Of a stretch of DNA of 64,000 nt, positions 9,933-22,059 are shown in pieces (position 1 is the stretch's first letter; the number at the start of each line of letters is the position of its first letter). Source of the stretch: Cutaneotrichosporon cavernicola. Its lineage: Eukaryota; Basidiomycota; Tremellomycetes; Trichosporonales; Trichosporonaceae. A program made the translations under genes and the position numbers. Below the pieces are notes generated by a model. The model searched no databases. It had not been told where the DNA came from and saw only the letters and a list, made by a program, of their open reading frames with translations. The DNA lies in the NCBI RefSeq assembly GCF_030864355.1, contig NC_083397.1, positions 1,922,001 to 1,986,000 of the forward strand. The letters run 5' to 3'.

Positions 9933-12900
9933 CTATTTGATTTTGGCCGGGCTGTGCATTATACTCCCGTTGCCGTTGCCCGAGCCAACATCTTGTGATC
10001 GCCGCGGCGGACGCGGCGGGAGCGCGACCTGGAGTTGCGGCGGTGGAGGCGGCGGCGGTTGCTGCTGAGGCGGTGGCGTGGGGAGGCCGTTGCGCTGCGG
10101 GGTCCCGATCGCCATGGCCGGCTTGGGCGCCGGCGTGGGCGGTGGGGCGGGCTTGAACGGCGGGAGCGTGAGGACTCCGACGCGGTTGCCGAATCCAGCA
10201 AGCACTGCGCGGCCGCCTGATGTGAATGGCCTCACTGAGACATAGCCGAGAGGTTGATGGGTCGGAACAGTGAAGCTCCCCGCGCTCGAGGGGAACGACG
10301 CGCGCCCGTTCATGCTCAGCATACGCTCGGCGCGGCGAGTGCGCATCGAGAGTTCGCCGGCATCCAACGGAGTAGAAGGACTCCGCGGAGACGTGGCGGT
10401 CTTGCGCTGAATCGCGTCGAGCGACACCGCTTCGGCCATGAGGATGAAGCCATTCCACGGGCTCGCAAGATCGAGCGCCCAGAGCTCCCACTGCGAGTCG
10501 TCAATGCCACTGCCTTTGCGCAAGAGGCCAACCACCACATGGTCGACTAACACCCATCCTCCTTCCGACGCCTCCACTCCCCCGAGCGGCAGAATGCCGG
10601 CATCCATCCACCGGCTGTCCGCGGCCAGCGTCGCCGTCTCCTCCACTGGCAAGATCATGTTGTTCAGGCCCGTGAAAGAGCCGGACCGGTCCAGCGGCGA
10701 AGGCGGCCGGTTTTCCTCTCGCCATCCGCTTAACCTTCGCCCACCATGGGAAGACACCTGGAAGTCTCCTGGAGGCGCCAGTGACGACTTGACAGGAGTT
10801 CCCATAGCGCTTGGCGATGTGGTCATTGTCGTCGCTGCGAAGGTCGAGAAGCCGTTGGACAGGCAGCGGCTTCGTACGGGCATCGGCGGGAAGACGACGC
10901 TCGCGCGGATCAGCGCCTTGGCATCCTCGAGCGCCTGTGCACGACGAGCCGGAGCGCAACGGCAGAACGGACCTCCCGTTCTAGACACAATGCGGTCGAC
11001 GTAGACGGTCGACGATGTCGATGCGATAACGTAGAAGCCCTCGGTCGAGTGGATGTCGCACGACGTGCAACGGGTCGAGTGAGGAGTGCCAATGTCGACA
11101 GCCCTGATGGGATCGTTGGACAGCGCGAGTAACGTGACCATCTCACCGTCCGTGTCGATGATCTCAACGTTGCCGGAGCGGTGTCCCAGTGCAATGAGGC
11201 GGACTTTATAGCCGCGCCACCTTGTAAGAGCATGCCCGACCGCCACGACACGGTCAGACTCGGCCAGTGACGAAATCAAGCGCATCGACGACCACTCGCC
11301 GCGCTGCCGGCTCCAGAGGGTGGTCGTCAAGAGCGACCTGACGATGATGTCGAGTATGCCTTCCTCCGCGAACACGTCGGTCGTGTGCGGACCTTCGTCC
11401 TTGGCCGGAGGAACGACATCCACGACGATATCGTCGTCTTTGAGCGCGCGTACGCTGCCGTCGGTGACTACAACGAGCAGAGTCGGGCGCCGGACGTCGC
11501 CGGAGGTTGGAGAAACTGGGGAGGCAGCAAAGGGGTCGTCAATAGGAGTTGGCGCATCATCAAACAAGACTGAAGCAACATCGCCGTTGCCGCAGCCGAT
11601 CTTGACGACACACGCTCGCTCCGTCTTGTCCTCATCGGCCGTTCTCCAGAACTCGGTCCGCCCGCACCTAGTTACAACCGCCACCCACATGCTGTCGCGG
11701 CTGACTGCGGCACCAACGATTGGATCGTCGCTGCTGAGTTCGGTTGGAACCATCTCGCGTGTGCCGGAAGCCTGATCGTCGGGGTGGAAGCGCCACAGGC
11801 AGATTGAGTTGTCCACGGCCACCGAGACCGCTAACCGTCCGTCGGCGCTGGTGGCGATGACGTCGATGTCGAATTCGTGGCTCGCTGGTAACATGTGGAC
11901 ACCGATCCCGGTAGCCATGGGTGGCTGCTTGCCACTCAGGAACTGCATCTCCTTCGCTGTCGAGCCGCCGCCGTCGTCGCTCTCGTCGTCGCTCGCGGTC
12001 TCGCCACGGCCCAAGCGGTTGCGTTGCGAGGCCAGGAGGTCAGAGTCCTTGAGGAGGTAGAGCAGCAGACCGTAGAGCGTCAAAGCTGTCGCCGACTGGG
12101 GAATGATAATCAGTCTGATAATGTTCCAAACCGGTGTCAACGACGGGAGGCGGAGGGTCCAGGAGGGGGCAGTGAGTCTCCGGATGTCGGCCGGTAGCAT
12201 CGAATGCCCGGCCCGGGGCAGAATGACGATCGAAGAAGGGGGGATGCCGATGCGGATCGACTGGAAGCCGCGGGGGTTGAGAGCGCGCCAGAACGCCTCC
12301 GAGACCGACAGCGTGCCAAGCTCGAGGCCGGCTGTCTTGGTGGGGCTCGCGTATGAGGATGTCGTAGTCGCGGTCGGTTGGTAGCCGTAGAACGAGGCCG
12401 CGGCAGTCCTCGAAGACCGAGACGAGTCGCTCCAATAGTAGAGAATAAAAATGAAGCTGAAGATGACGATCATGGTGACGCCCTTGGTCTTGCGCCCTTT
12501 TACGAAGCTGCGCCACTGGAAGCGCATCGGGCGGCTAGCTTTGCGGCGCTGGGCCTCCTCGTTGCGCTTCTTCTCCTCCACAGTTGACAGGCCGCCATTC
12601 GAGGATAGAACGTCAGCTAGTTCCAGACGCTGGGCATCGATGGAGAGAACCTGTTATCAGCGTCGGATCAGGCGATCGGCACGTACCGTCAAGAAGAAGG
12701 TGTGGAGCATGAACCAGTCCGTTACGATAACGACAGCCGCGAACACGCAGAACTCGCGGACCTGCTGGAGGGGAAACAGGAGCCAGGTGACGCCAAGCAA
12801 CGCTAGGTCGGTAAGGGAGGTGATAGCGATCGTCGTGCCAACCTTTCGCAGTCCCAACCCGATGCGGACGGGAACTGAGTGACTGAAGGGGATGGAGAAG

Positions 12901-14248
12901 ACGGCCTTCGTCAGGGACGACATGTTCTCCACGCCCACGATGATAACGACGAATGGAAGCGTGTATATCGGAAGCACAGTCTGCCCCTTGCTCCAGCCCC
13001 AGCCATTCCAGCCCAGCAGCGCGAGGACGCTGAACGACATGATGGCCGAGCAGCATAGCTGCACCACGCCAGTGAACGCGAGACCGAAGCGGGAGTGGAC
13101 CTTGGACGCGTTCGAGAGCTGCGCAAGGAGCAGCGCAAGGAGTCCCACGTATAGCAGATAGACGAGCTTCGGCGGCTTCGCTGGGATGGGCTCATACGGG
13201 ATGTCGCGTGCTCCTGGGGAGTACTGGTGTCAGCCAAGTTCCGTTCGTGCAGCTCACGGCAATTAATGCAGAATCGACCGTGTTGGATCCGGTAGGGTAC
13301 GTCTCGGTGAACACCTCGGCGTCGAGGAGCTTGACGGCCTGGGCCAGTCGGGCGATCCACTCTGCCTCGAAGGCGACGCGATTCCGCGAGGTGTGGAAGG
13401 GCACAGCGACACCGCGGTAGACCTGGTCGTCGTTTTCGGTGAGATTCCAGAGCGCGGACATGGGCGTTGCGCCGTCGATAAACACACCATCCGGGGCAAG
13501 GAGGTAACATGGTCCTGCGGCGGCAGCGGTGCCGTTCACATCGACAAGGTGGCGGACACATCCGGCGCCGTCCCACGCGCCCTCTGCGAGAGTGCGGATT
13601 GCTGAGGCAATCAGGTCGTCATGCTGCCCCCAGGGTGCGCGTTCGACTCCATCGAGAACGTGGCCAACGTCTGCCCACGCGACGCGAAGGAGGTCGACGT
13701 CGATCCGTCCCTCTGGAGAGGGTGCGGGTCCATTGGCCGCAACCCAAGCCGTATCGCTTCTAGAGTCGCCAGCCCACCATGGTCCCCAGGGCACGTTGGG
13801 AAGGAGGGGCGGCGGATCGGGGAAGAACGTTTCGCCTACTGGCGCGCTGAGGATTGAGAGTGGGGAGCGGGGAGCGCCGACTGCGCCAGGAGCGGGGGCG
13901 CGTGCGGGCGCCGCAGCCTCGTCGAACTGACGCTCGAGGAAAGCCGAGAAGGTCGGGTAGAAGAGGGTGGTCATGATGACGCAGTCGATGAGGAGGGTTC
14001 GGATCTGGCGTTAGCTGTGGTGTGCCGGGGCGCACTTGGTTTCTTGCAATGTGTTCGCCAAACAGGCGAAAGGCCTCTTGGACGTATCCGTGGGCTGTGA
14101 GTGGCGGGGCAGCAGACTTGCGCCTGCGCGCTCGGGGGCGGTGTGAGGTGCCATGGCCGTGGCCATTCTCGGCGGTGGCGGGGCGCTGGCTCGCGCGTTG
14201 CCGCAGCGACGACGCTGGGGCAGCCGAGGGCGCGCCGAGCCAGGACAT
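9933..14248 (-). CDS. SCP1: SREBP cleavage-activating protein homologue (SCAP/Scp1) with sterol-sensing domain
   Basis: Polytopic ER protein that would escort the membrane-bound SREBP transcription factor for processing when sterol or oxygen falls. Exons: 14248-14036, 14004-13258, 13223-12687, 12650-9933 (1404 residues). The cytosolic N-terminus leads to a first membrane segment (RTLLIDCVIMTTLFYPTFSA). A lumenal loop with N-glycosylation sequons (NGT, NLT) follows. A sterol-sensing domain of several membrane spans includes LPFVVIIVGVENMSSL and TTIAITSLTDLALLGVTWLL. After another span (GVTMIVIFSFIFILYYW) the C-terminal half shows WD40-like blades, for example DGRLAVSVAVDNSICLWRF. It ends in a proline-rich tail with polyproline near residues 1365-1385. 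No SREBP gene is in the window. The name follows Cryptococcus usage. Confidence 0.86.
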
Positions 14249-16397
14249 GGATGTTGACGGCGTGCGCAGGTCTTTAGGATTGCATCGGCGGGGGAGCGGA
14301 TGTAGTAGCGGAGCGCGCGAGTTGATGGAAGGTGGGGTGCAGAAGTGGCTGACGGGCGGGGGGGGGGGGGAGGGGGAGGAGGAGGGAAGAGGAAGGGGGG
14401 AAGGCGAAGGTGAGGGCGCGCAGGTGCCGTATTCGTATCCGTTTCTGTATTTGCCAGTTGGCTGACGCCGCTAGTGCTGGAAGTAGGCTGGACGGATGTG
14501 AATGGAGGTGGCGACGGGATGGGTGTGATGGCGAGGGTGAGGGGTTGAGTAGTAGTGTGATTTGTGTGTGCGCCTGTGAATTGTGAATAGTGTGAAGTGT
14601 GGGAGATGTTGAACCTATCTGTGAGATTGAGTTGATGAGAGTTGCGAGGATCACTACCGTAACCTAGGCTAGGTGGACGAGTCGCGCGCCGCACTATACG
14701 ACGGAAGGGGACAAGGGGCAGAATGAGAGGGAGGACTAGAAAGGGAGAGATGGCCACACATTTGGCCACTGGGTATTTGCTGGACACTTTTGGCACTGCA
14801 ACCGAGGCATTCTTAATAACGGAGCCCTTAACACTGGCGTGCAAATGTTCCTGAATCCCTTACAATAGTGGCTAAATAATGGCGGTAACAGTCAACCCAG
14901 TTAATCAACAGCAAAGAGCGTCTGCAGTGGATCATAGGAGGGGGGTCGGTGGGAGGTGGGGGAACGGGTCCAACGAATTCTCTGAGGTGGCTCTGTTGCT
15001 CCGCGCGTCAAGGAATGCAAATCCAACAGTTACTGTACGAGTCTGCCACTGTCCTCTCCTCTCGCTCCTCCAATGTCCTTGCCGAGTTGCCCAGCTTGCT
15101 CGGCTTCCCCCGGTTTCCCACTTCCGCCTCACTGGGTTCCCGGCGTACGGCAGGCATCCTGATCGCTACACCTACCAAGAACAAAGCTCATACCGACCAA
15201 AGGCACAGCCGCCCCGCCGCGACTCTCGTCACTGTCCCGCGAAAGTCGCCAGCGGCCATCGGCCAGCGGTAGCCAGCGGGCCACCTATTTGCCTCAACGC
15301 AACTCCCCACTCCGCAAAGTCCGGCCCATTCCATATCAAGGCATGTATGTACACCACAACTTAAATGACATACCATCCAAACCTCTTGCGTGCTCGACAA
15401 CCTGTGCTTCTCATGCATTCGGCACGTGATCGTACATGAAATCAAGATATGCTCTTAATGACACACTTTTCCCCACATACGGTACATACACAATCAAACA
15501 TGCATGCATTACACTGTTGCGGCCAAGTCCCCTCCTCTCCTCTCCTCTCTTGCCTCTCCTCTCCTCTCCTCTCCTCTCCTCTCCTCTCCTCGCCTCGCCT
15601 AGCCTAGCCTAGCCCAGCCCCGCAACGACCTTGGTGAACCATCCCCTTGCATCGCGACGTCTCCTGTCAGCACTGGCTCGTTCTCTACTACAGGATCTTA
15701 ATGCTCACACATTTCCTACTTGTTAATGTCATCTGTTTGCCAGGGCGCCCACGCGCGAGTTTATGGCTTGTACGCGCTCCTTGACGACGGACGGGAAGGC
15801 TCAGAAATCATATTGCATTGAAACGCTGCAGGGGCCTCCAGACTTACGTCTTACTGAAACCCTCCCAAGAATCTCCGGTGCGGGGCCAACCTAGTTACAG
15901 AATGCGGTTTGCATCTGCGACAGGCTGGCTGGGACCGGCTGCGACAAGGAGAAGGTGAGGCTTGAAGGGGACGAGATCGAAAACATTCTGGAGAGGCACC
16001 AGGCCCTGCCACTTGGCAGGTTCGCAGGAGGCGGCTTCGCTCAGACTGCAGCACATCTTCCGTCGCTTCCATCCACGTCGATCTCGGCTTGGTTGGCTTG
16101 CTCAGGCTAAAAGGCGTAGCCGCCCCGATGCAAGTCGGTACCCAATCTTGGCAAACTGCGAGCTATTCGAACGGCCATGCCGTCATGCTCAGTGGGAACC
16201 TCCAACCACCGCATGCACATCTGAATGCCATTCATCACACCATCCTTGCTGCATTGTTGTAAACCGATGCGACATATGCTCGCACCGTGGCGCCAGGCAC
16301 CGGTGGCCACCTGAGTCGTGGCGCTCCACGCCATCCGCACCGACGCAGCTCCTGTCTCCCTCTTGTCCTCCGCCGCGCCGAAGAGGTCCGTGCGCAG
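14249..16397. other. Intergenic: SCAP promoter/leader and flanking low-complexity DNA
   Basis: Holds the 5' side of the SCAP gene, including a G-run at 14358-14370 that is pyrimidine-rich on the transcribed strand, and the 3' flank of the gene at 16398. A 277-codon minus-strand frame at 14011-14844 overlaps SCAP exon 1 in another frame and has T/H/P-rich composition. It is probably leader sequence rather than a gene. The pentamer repeat at 15531-15620 is listed separately. Confidence 0.55.
15531..15620. repeat. (CTCTC)n pentanucleotide microsatellite drifting to CCTCG and CCTAG units
   Basis: About ninety bases of pentamer repeats: a run of CTCTC units interrupted once by ttgc, then CCTCG-like units, then three CCTAG-like units. 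The ordered drift suggests successive local expansions of mutated units. It lies in the gap downstream of the gene at 16398-18335. Confidence 0.9.
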
Positions 16398-18335
16398 CTA
16401 CTCCCCAACCTCAGGCTCCACATTCCATTTCCGAGCGAGGCGCAGCCAAAACTGCGCCTCGACTGATCCTCTCCCTCCCCACGGATTCAGGCGTGAGGCG
16501 CCCGTTAACGTGCGTAGGTTGTCGTCCGTCAGCTCCCACCCTCCAGCGGCCACGCCGATAAGCCGCGCGTACAGGTGGTACGCATTATGATGCAGTTGGT
16601 CCAGGATCAGGCGACCACGGCGGGCGGTGTCGTCGGGAATAGTGGTGGGGGCCACGATTGGCTGCTCATCGAAGGCCTCCTCGTCATCCTCATCACCACT
16701 AAGCTCGGACATGTCCGTCGCAAGGAGACGTCGTGCGTCCTCCTCTCCTTCAGGAAGGGCGATCGGGCCAACAACGTGTCCCCGGCCCATGGCGAACTCG
16801 CACACGCCCACACAGAGGTTCCACACGCGTTCCAGCATCTCGAAGACGATGAGCCAAATGCCTCCCGCTCGATTCGTGGCACTGAAGCCTACTGTCTCGG
16901 CGCGCACGCCCCTTGGCGACTGGTCCAGAAGGACAAGCGAGCGGTAGAGTGCCAAGTCGGCGAAAGCATATGTCGTACTTGTGGCTGTAGGCTTCTGGCC
17001 ACTGCGGGGTTGGCACGTGAGGATCACAGGCGCTGACAATGCTTGGTCGCGAGGACAGCGGATATCCTCCTCGTCACCAAGAAGGGGGAGGGAGTTGCTC
17101 AGGTCGATTAACATGTCGTACCCGTCCGTGTGCGACTTGAAGACGGTGTCAGTCGTCGCTATTGTCAGCTAATGTCGCCCGCGTTGGCTCACTCGCAACC
17201 CATCCCCCTGCCCGCGCCTTGACAGCGTCGAGCTCCATGAGCCCGATGTTGCCGAGGAAGGCAGACGAGTGTGCCCCTGCGTTGGCAGCGGAGGATGGTG
17301 GAAGGCCCATTGCCCACACACACCAGCCGAACGCGCTGAGGGGCTGAATTGGCGGCGGCGAGTAGAGCAGCTACGCATCAGTGCTGTTGGTTTCGTTGCA
17401 CGAACAATCCGTTGCCCCGACAGAGACGCCATGTACACGGTGACAATCGAAGGGCCAAGCATGGACAGCAGTGCAGGAAGGTAGGTCACTGGGTTCGCCG
17501 TCTATCGTTAGCAGATCAAACGGTGTACCCGACAACCGCAGCTCATCCGCGCAGAGCGACTGAGCTCACCACGGAGACGTATACTCACGCTGACTCCGCG
17601 CGCCAACCGTATCGCGACCGTCGCAGCGCTCTGCGCCACGGAACCAGTGAGGCCCTCGGCCTTATGAGCCTCCCACGTCGCATCAAGGAGCGCAATAGCG
17701 GCATCGTAGGTCGGGGAATTCTTCCTGAACGGGTCGCCGAGCTCTTCCAAGCTGTCATAGAGGTGCTCGAGGGGAGCGGCGAGGTCGAAAGCGCTGTCGG
17801 ACGGCGTGGGTGGAGCTAATGTGAGCACTAGTTCACGAAGTGACCAGCAGACGAGGTGAGGGTTTGATGCCGATGGGGAAGGTAAGAAGAAAGGTCAATG
17901 ACACACTACTCACCAAGCACGGCGCCCAGCGTCGCCATACGCCTCCCGCGTCCCGCGTCTACACCTTCGCGTGTGCGCGAGCGGAAGACGCCCGCTCCCG
18001 GGAGACCGTGGTGTGTGAAGACTACGAGATCAGAACCACGTGTGTGCAGCCCAGAGGGGAGGGTGGTGTGCTCGATGAGTGCGGGCGGAAGGGTAGTGTC
18101 TGCAGTCAGGAAGTGCGGGTGTCGTAATGCAAGTCAAGCAGTGGGCATCAACTGTCAGGCGCTGCGGTGATGCGAGTGAGTTGGGTTGGCGGGTGAGCGG
18201 GAGGGGGAAGGTGGAGGCGGTGCCCACCGTAGCTCCGTACGCACCGTCTGAGAGAGATCGGTAATACACAACTTCTTGACCTGTGAGGTCATCGAAGTGG
18301 GTGAGGAAGAGGGCTGCGAGGGGCAGCCACGACAT
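16398..18335 (-). CDS. Unrecognised protein, start uncertain
   Basis: Not recognised. A consistent spliced frame runs through exons 18335-18245, 18099-17914, 17815-17589, 17501-17406, 17370-17193, 17158-16398, about 512 residues ending WNVEPEVGE. Parts include APPTPSDSAFDLAAPLEHLY, the hydrophobic TYLPALLSMLGPSIVTVYMA, GWCVWAMGLPPSSAAN, and a C-terminal half with FEMLERVWNLCVGVCEFAMG and the acidic patch SELSGDEDDEEAFDEQ. Intron donors include the unusual GTTCGT at 17405. The start used here (MSWLPLAALFLTHFDD) looks signal-peptide-like, but the open frame extends to about 18412 and an upstream exon is possible. The first intron (18100-18244, 145 nt) is long and may hide another exon. It could be a membrane-associated protein. 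Confidence 0.55.
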
Positions 18336-18547
18336 TGCGAGGATGAAGAAGGCGATGTGGTAGAAGAGACAATTGTTATTGCGGCTGACTCCGAAGTTGG
18401 TGGACGCGTCCTGCCAGAATCCCACGCGTCCACGTCATAAGCCCAGCCAAATACAGTAACCATTCGATCACCACCATCAACCACTCACCAACTGCAGTGC
18501 AAATCATCACATAGTAGTCTCTACAGAACGTCTCATGCACGTACACC

Positions 18548-20149
18548 TTAAGCAAAGTAGTGGTGCTCCTTGGCCTTGCGGGCCTGCACCTCGAGGATGC
18601 CGCCGATAAAGTGCTCGTGCGACAGCTGAGTTGCGTTTTGCCTCAATGCGAGCTGCCGTTAGTTCAAGCGCAAAATACACAATTAGAACGCACCATGCCA
18701 GCCTCCACACACACGGCCTTGAGCTGGGCGCCATTCATGTCCTCTGTCGAGCGGGCGAGCTCCTCGAAGCTGGGCTTAGCGATACATCAAGCGGAATTAC
18801 TCACTTGACACCCGAGTGGTTGAGCTTACGCGCGTGGATCTGGAGGATCTGCTCGCGAGCCGTCTCGTTTGGCAAGGGAAACTCGATCTTGCGGTCGAGA
18901 CGCCCAGAACGGAGCAGTGCAGGGTCGAGAATGTCGATACGGTTAGTGGCGGCGATGACCTTGATGCGCGAGTCGCTGGAGAAGCCGTCCAGCTGGTTCA
19001 ACAGCTCCAGCATGGTGCGCTGCACCTCACGGTCACCGGCCTTGTTGTTGTCGAAGCGCTTAGTGCCAACCGCGTCCAGCTCGTCGATGAAGATGATGGC
19101 AGGCGCCTTCTGCTTGGCGAGCTCGAAGGCGTCGCGCACAAGTTTGGCACCGTCACCGATGTACATCTGCACGAGCGAGGGGCCAGCGAGCTTGAGGTAG
19201 CATGCATTCGTCTGCGCCGCGCACGCACGCGCCAGGAGCGTCTTGCCGGTACCAGGTGGTCCGTACATCAGGCATCCCTTGGGTGGGGTGATACCGAGCG
19301 TCTTGAACTTGTCCGCCTGCTGCATCGGCAGCACACTGGCGTCAGCTCAAAAAGTCCGAAGCGTGAGCTCACATAGCCTCCACCAGCTCCTCAATCTGCT
19401 TGTCCAGCCCACCGATGTCGCTGTAGCTCTCTGTCGGCCGCTCGTCGACTTCCATCGCCTTGACTCGCGCGTCATACTCGTCTGGCAACTTGTCGAGGAT
19501 TAGGTACGAGTCCTTGTTGACACCGATCAAGTCTCCGGGCTGCAGCTCGTTGTGGGGCACAAGGCCGATGATGGGGAGGAAGACGGTCTGGAGTGAGCAT
19601 TGCGCTACCACTGTCGCCGCCAGCTCAGCTCACCTGTCGCGTCGACGTCTTGATAACCGCACACTTGGACTTCTTGGCGTTGTGCTCGTTGTGCGCGGCG
19701 CCATCCTGCGTCTCGGCGTCGACGTCGAGGATCTCCACGACCTTGGACACCAAGTAAGGGAGGACCTTGTTCTGCTTGATCTTGGTCGTGTTGTCCTGGA
19801 TCTTCTCGAGCATCTGGTCGCGCTCGTGGCCGAGGCGTAGGTTCTCCTGGCGCATCATCTTGACCTCGTTATCGATCAGGCGCGTCTGCATGCGGATCTC
19901 CTGCACGTCTCCCTGAAGTCAGCTTAACACACTACCATGGTTGGGCATATTGCTACCCATGCTGTTGCTCACCTTGAGGACGTGCTCGGGGATGTCATCC
20001 CAGGTCTCCTCGACAGGCTTCGGGCTCTCCTCCATCTTGACGTCCTCGCCGGTGGCGGCTGCAGTCTCGGCGTCGGTGGAGCTCTCCGTAGGCTTCTCGT
20101 CCTGGGGAGGTGGGTTTGGGGGAGGGGGATCTGATGCTGGCGTAGACAT
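18548..20149 (-). CDS. RPT5: 26S proteasome regulatory ATPase Rpt5
   Basis: AAA ATPase subunit of the 19S base that unfolds substrates and opens the 20S gate. Exons: 20149-19973, 19912-19634, 19587-19373, 19335-18805, 18769-18694, 18652-18548 (460 residues; human 439). A disordered acidic N-terminus precedes a coiled coil ([20 protein letters not shown]) and the OB region. Walker A is GPPGTGKT, Walker B is [11 protein letters not shown], the sensor is VIAATNR, and the second region of homology is [13 protein letters not shown]. Rpt5 identity is supported by the N-terminal layout and by [16 protein letters not shown]. The C-terminus is ...HHYFA, so the HbYX motif has Phe in place of the usual penultimate Tyr. 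Confidence 0.94.
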
Positions 20150-20449
20150 GGTGAGTTGTGGGTGAAGATTGGGTGATATAGACGCACCAGCGAGCAGTCA
20201 TCCTGGCGTCGTGGGCGACAACAGGTGGCGGAACCAAAACGCGACTCGTCAGCGGTGGAGTTGTAATGAGGGCGAAACCCAGCAAAGGATGGATTAGCAT
20301 GTCAGATGGCATTAGGAAGTCCACGTGGCCTGACGTCAGTTGACTGGATCAATGGAAGTGGAGGATAGAGAACATCGACCTCGGCCGGGTGAGCATCCTA
20401 AGCTCCTTTTACTCCTCATCCTCCTGCCCTACACTCCGTCTCGGCCACG
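20150..20449. promoter_or_regulatory. Shared divergent promoter of RPT5 and the gene at 20450
   Basis: 300 bp lie between the two start codons. No binding site is confidently recognised. In particular no clear Rpn4-type proteasome control element was seen. Confidence 0.45.
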
Positions 20450-21852
20450 ATGCCGCTCTCGACGCGCAATGCGTTCTATCTTAGGGCGTCGAATTATCGC
20501 GTCGTCCCGCTCTTCCTGTACCTCGACGAGCGCCATGTAGACTGGATGAGCAGCGACGTCCTCGAAGCCGTGATCAGCAAACTGCAGCCCAAGTTCGTCT
20601 AATATGGACTTCCTGATGACATCTAACCGCAGGATCAAAGATCTGTTGACGGTGTCGCGGTACGAGAAGAAGCACAAAGTCTACGTTGAGCGCGGCGGTG
20701 AGCTCTCCCGATGTGCTCTGCTGACAGCAGAGGGGTACCAGTACTGCTACTTCCTGCGGAACACGACGCGCACCGAGGTCGTGCTCCTCAAGGTGGGTAT
20801 TTTAAACGTGTAATCACACGCGATACATCTCCTCTCGTCTAACTCTGACTATTCCGTCCTCCAATTTCGCTGACAGGCAGAAGAAGACGTTCTCCCTCCG
20901 CGCCCCCTCGCCACAGCCCGCTCCCGAGCCCGCTCCGCAACCAAGCAAGAAACGCAAGCGCGCTACACGCCCACGGATGGTGGACGTTGAAGTAGACATG
21001 GAGACCGCAAGAGATGACCAAGAACTGGAGGAGGAGGAGGTCGAGGTCAAAGCAGAGCCGCTCGACGACGGCGAGTACGTCCCGCCCAAGTCCCCGGCGG
21101 AAATCGAGGACGAGGAGCACGAGGTGCAGATCAAGGACTGGAAACCAGACGTGACCGTTGCGTACCAAGGTGAGTGATTTCGCTGCCATGAGATTCAGCT
21201 GACACCAGGCTTCGGCACATCCTCAGTGCAGCTCGTGCTTATCGTTGAGCCGTACCCGCCGCTCCCACCAGAGGAATACGCACCACCCGCGTCGCGCCTC
21301 TCCACTCGCTCTGTGTCCGCCATGACCAGCCGCAGCCGCAGTCGCACCGGCGTCAAGGGAACGCGGTACTCGTCTACCTCGCTCGCGCTCGATGCTGCGC
21401 CACGCGTCCCAGTGCCGCAGGTGCGGAACATGCGGAACGCGACGCGCTCAGCCTCTGTTGCGGACCCTTCACAGTCGTGGCGAGGCGGGTCGCGCAACCT
21501 GCGTGACGCTAGCGCTACGCCGTTTGGAGCAGGTGGGAGAACGAGAGGCACGCCGCTGTTCATGCCCCGCGACACGCCGTTTGACAATGACGAGGAGGAC
21601 GAGGAGGAGCACGAGGCCTTCGCTGAGGCGTTACGAGACGGCCGCTTCCGCCTCCCCTCTGTTGCGCCACGCACACAAGACGAGGAGGACCAGAACCCAT
21701 TTGACGAGCCGGAGGGTATGATGGCCCTTGGGGAGCGGCTGGTCCACGCATCCCAGATTGAGGAGAGTGTTATCCGTAACGCGGCGGGATGGGAGGAGAT
21801 GGGCGAAGGCGAGACCAGCGATGTGCTGGGACCGCAGGAGCTAGGGGGCTAG
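20450..21852 (+). CDS. Unrecognised nuclear-type protein with acidic tail
   Basis: Not recognised. Exons 20450-20592, 20633-20697, 20728-20792, 20881-21169, 21209-21852 give 401 residues in one closed frame. The N-terminal hundred residues look folded (MPLSTRNAFYLRASNYRVVP, then YQYCYFLRNTTRTEVVLLKK). After them comes a Pro/Ala stretch with a basic cluster (SKKRKRATRPR) that could be a nuclear localisation signal. A long Glu/Asp-rich segment (QELEEEEVEVKAEPLDDGEY) and a Ser/Arg-rich region follow. The C-terminus has a second acidic block (FDNDEEDEEEHEAFAEAL) and a predicted helix (MMALGERLVHASQIEESVIR). The first intron uses a GTTCGT donor. Composition suggests a chromatin or kinetochore-type protein; this is weak inference. 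Confidence 0.68.
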
Positions 21853-22059
21853 CTAGAAGTTGCAGATGTAGCACTAGAGGAGGGTCGTGCCTATGGCAGT
21901 TCCGTTGAAGTTCATCAGTTGCCAGTCCATCACGCCACACGCAGGCGAACTATGAAACAATGCTGCATCATAAACACACGGGAACATAAATATGCTGCGG
22001 GATAGAGTGACCGCGCTGGCACACTCCACTACTACCTCTCTACACTATCAATCGGGCGC

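Noticed and set aside
14011..14844. 277-codon minus-strand ORF upstream of SCAP
   Set aside because: It overlaps SCAP exon 1 in another frame. It is rich in Thr, His and Pro from pyrimidine-rich leader sequence and contains a homopolymer run.
18770..18804. A 29-30-nt non-canonical intron in RPT5 between GVK and PSFEEL
   Set aside because: An acceptor a few bases downstream (cccag, ending 18770) gives a canonical 35-nt intron. The product then reads GVNFEELAR, which matches Rpt5 (VNYEELAR), so no anomaly is needed.
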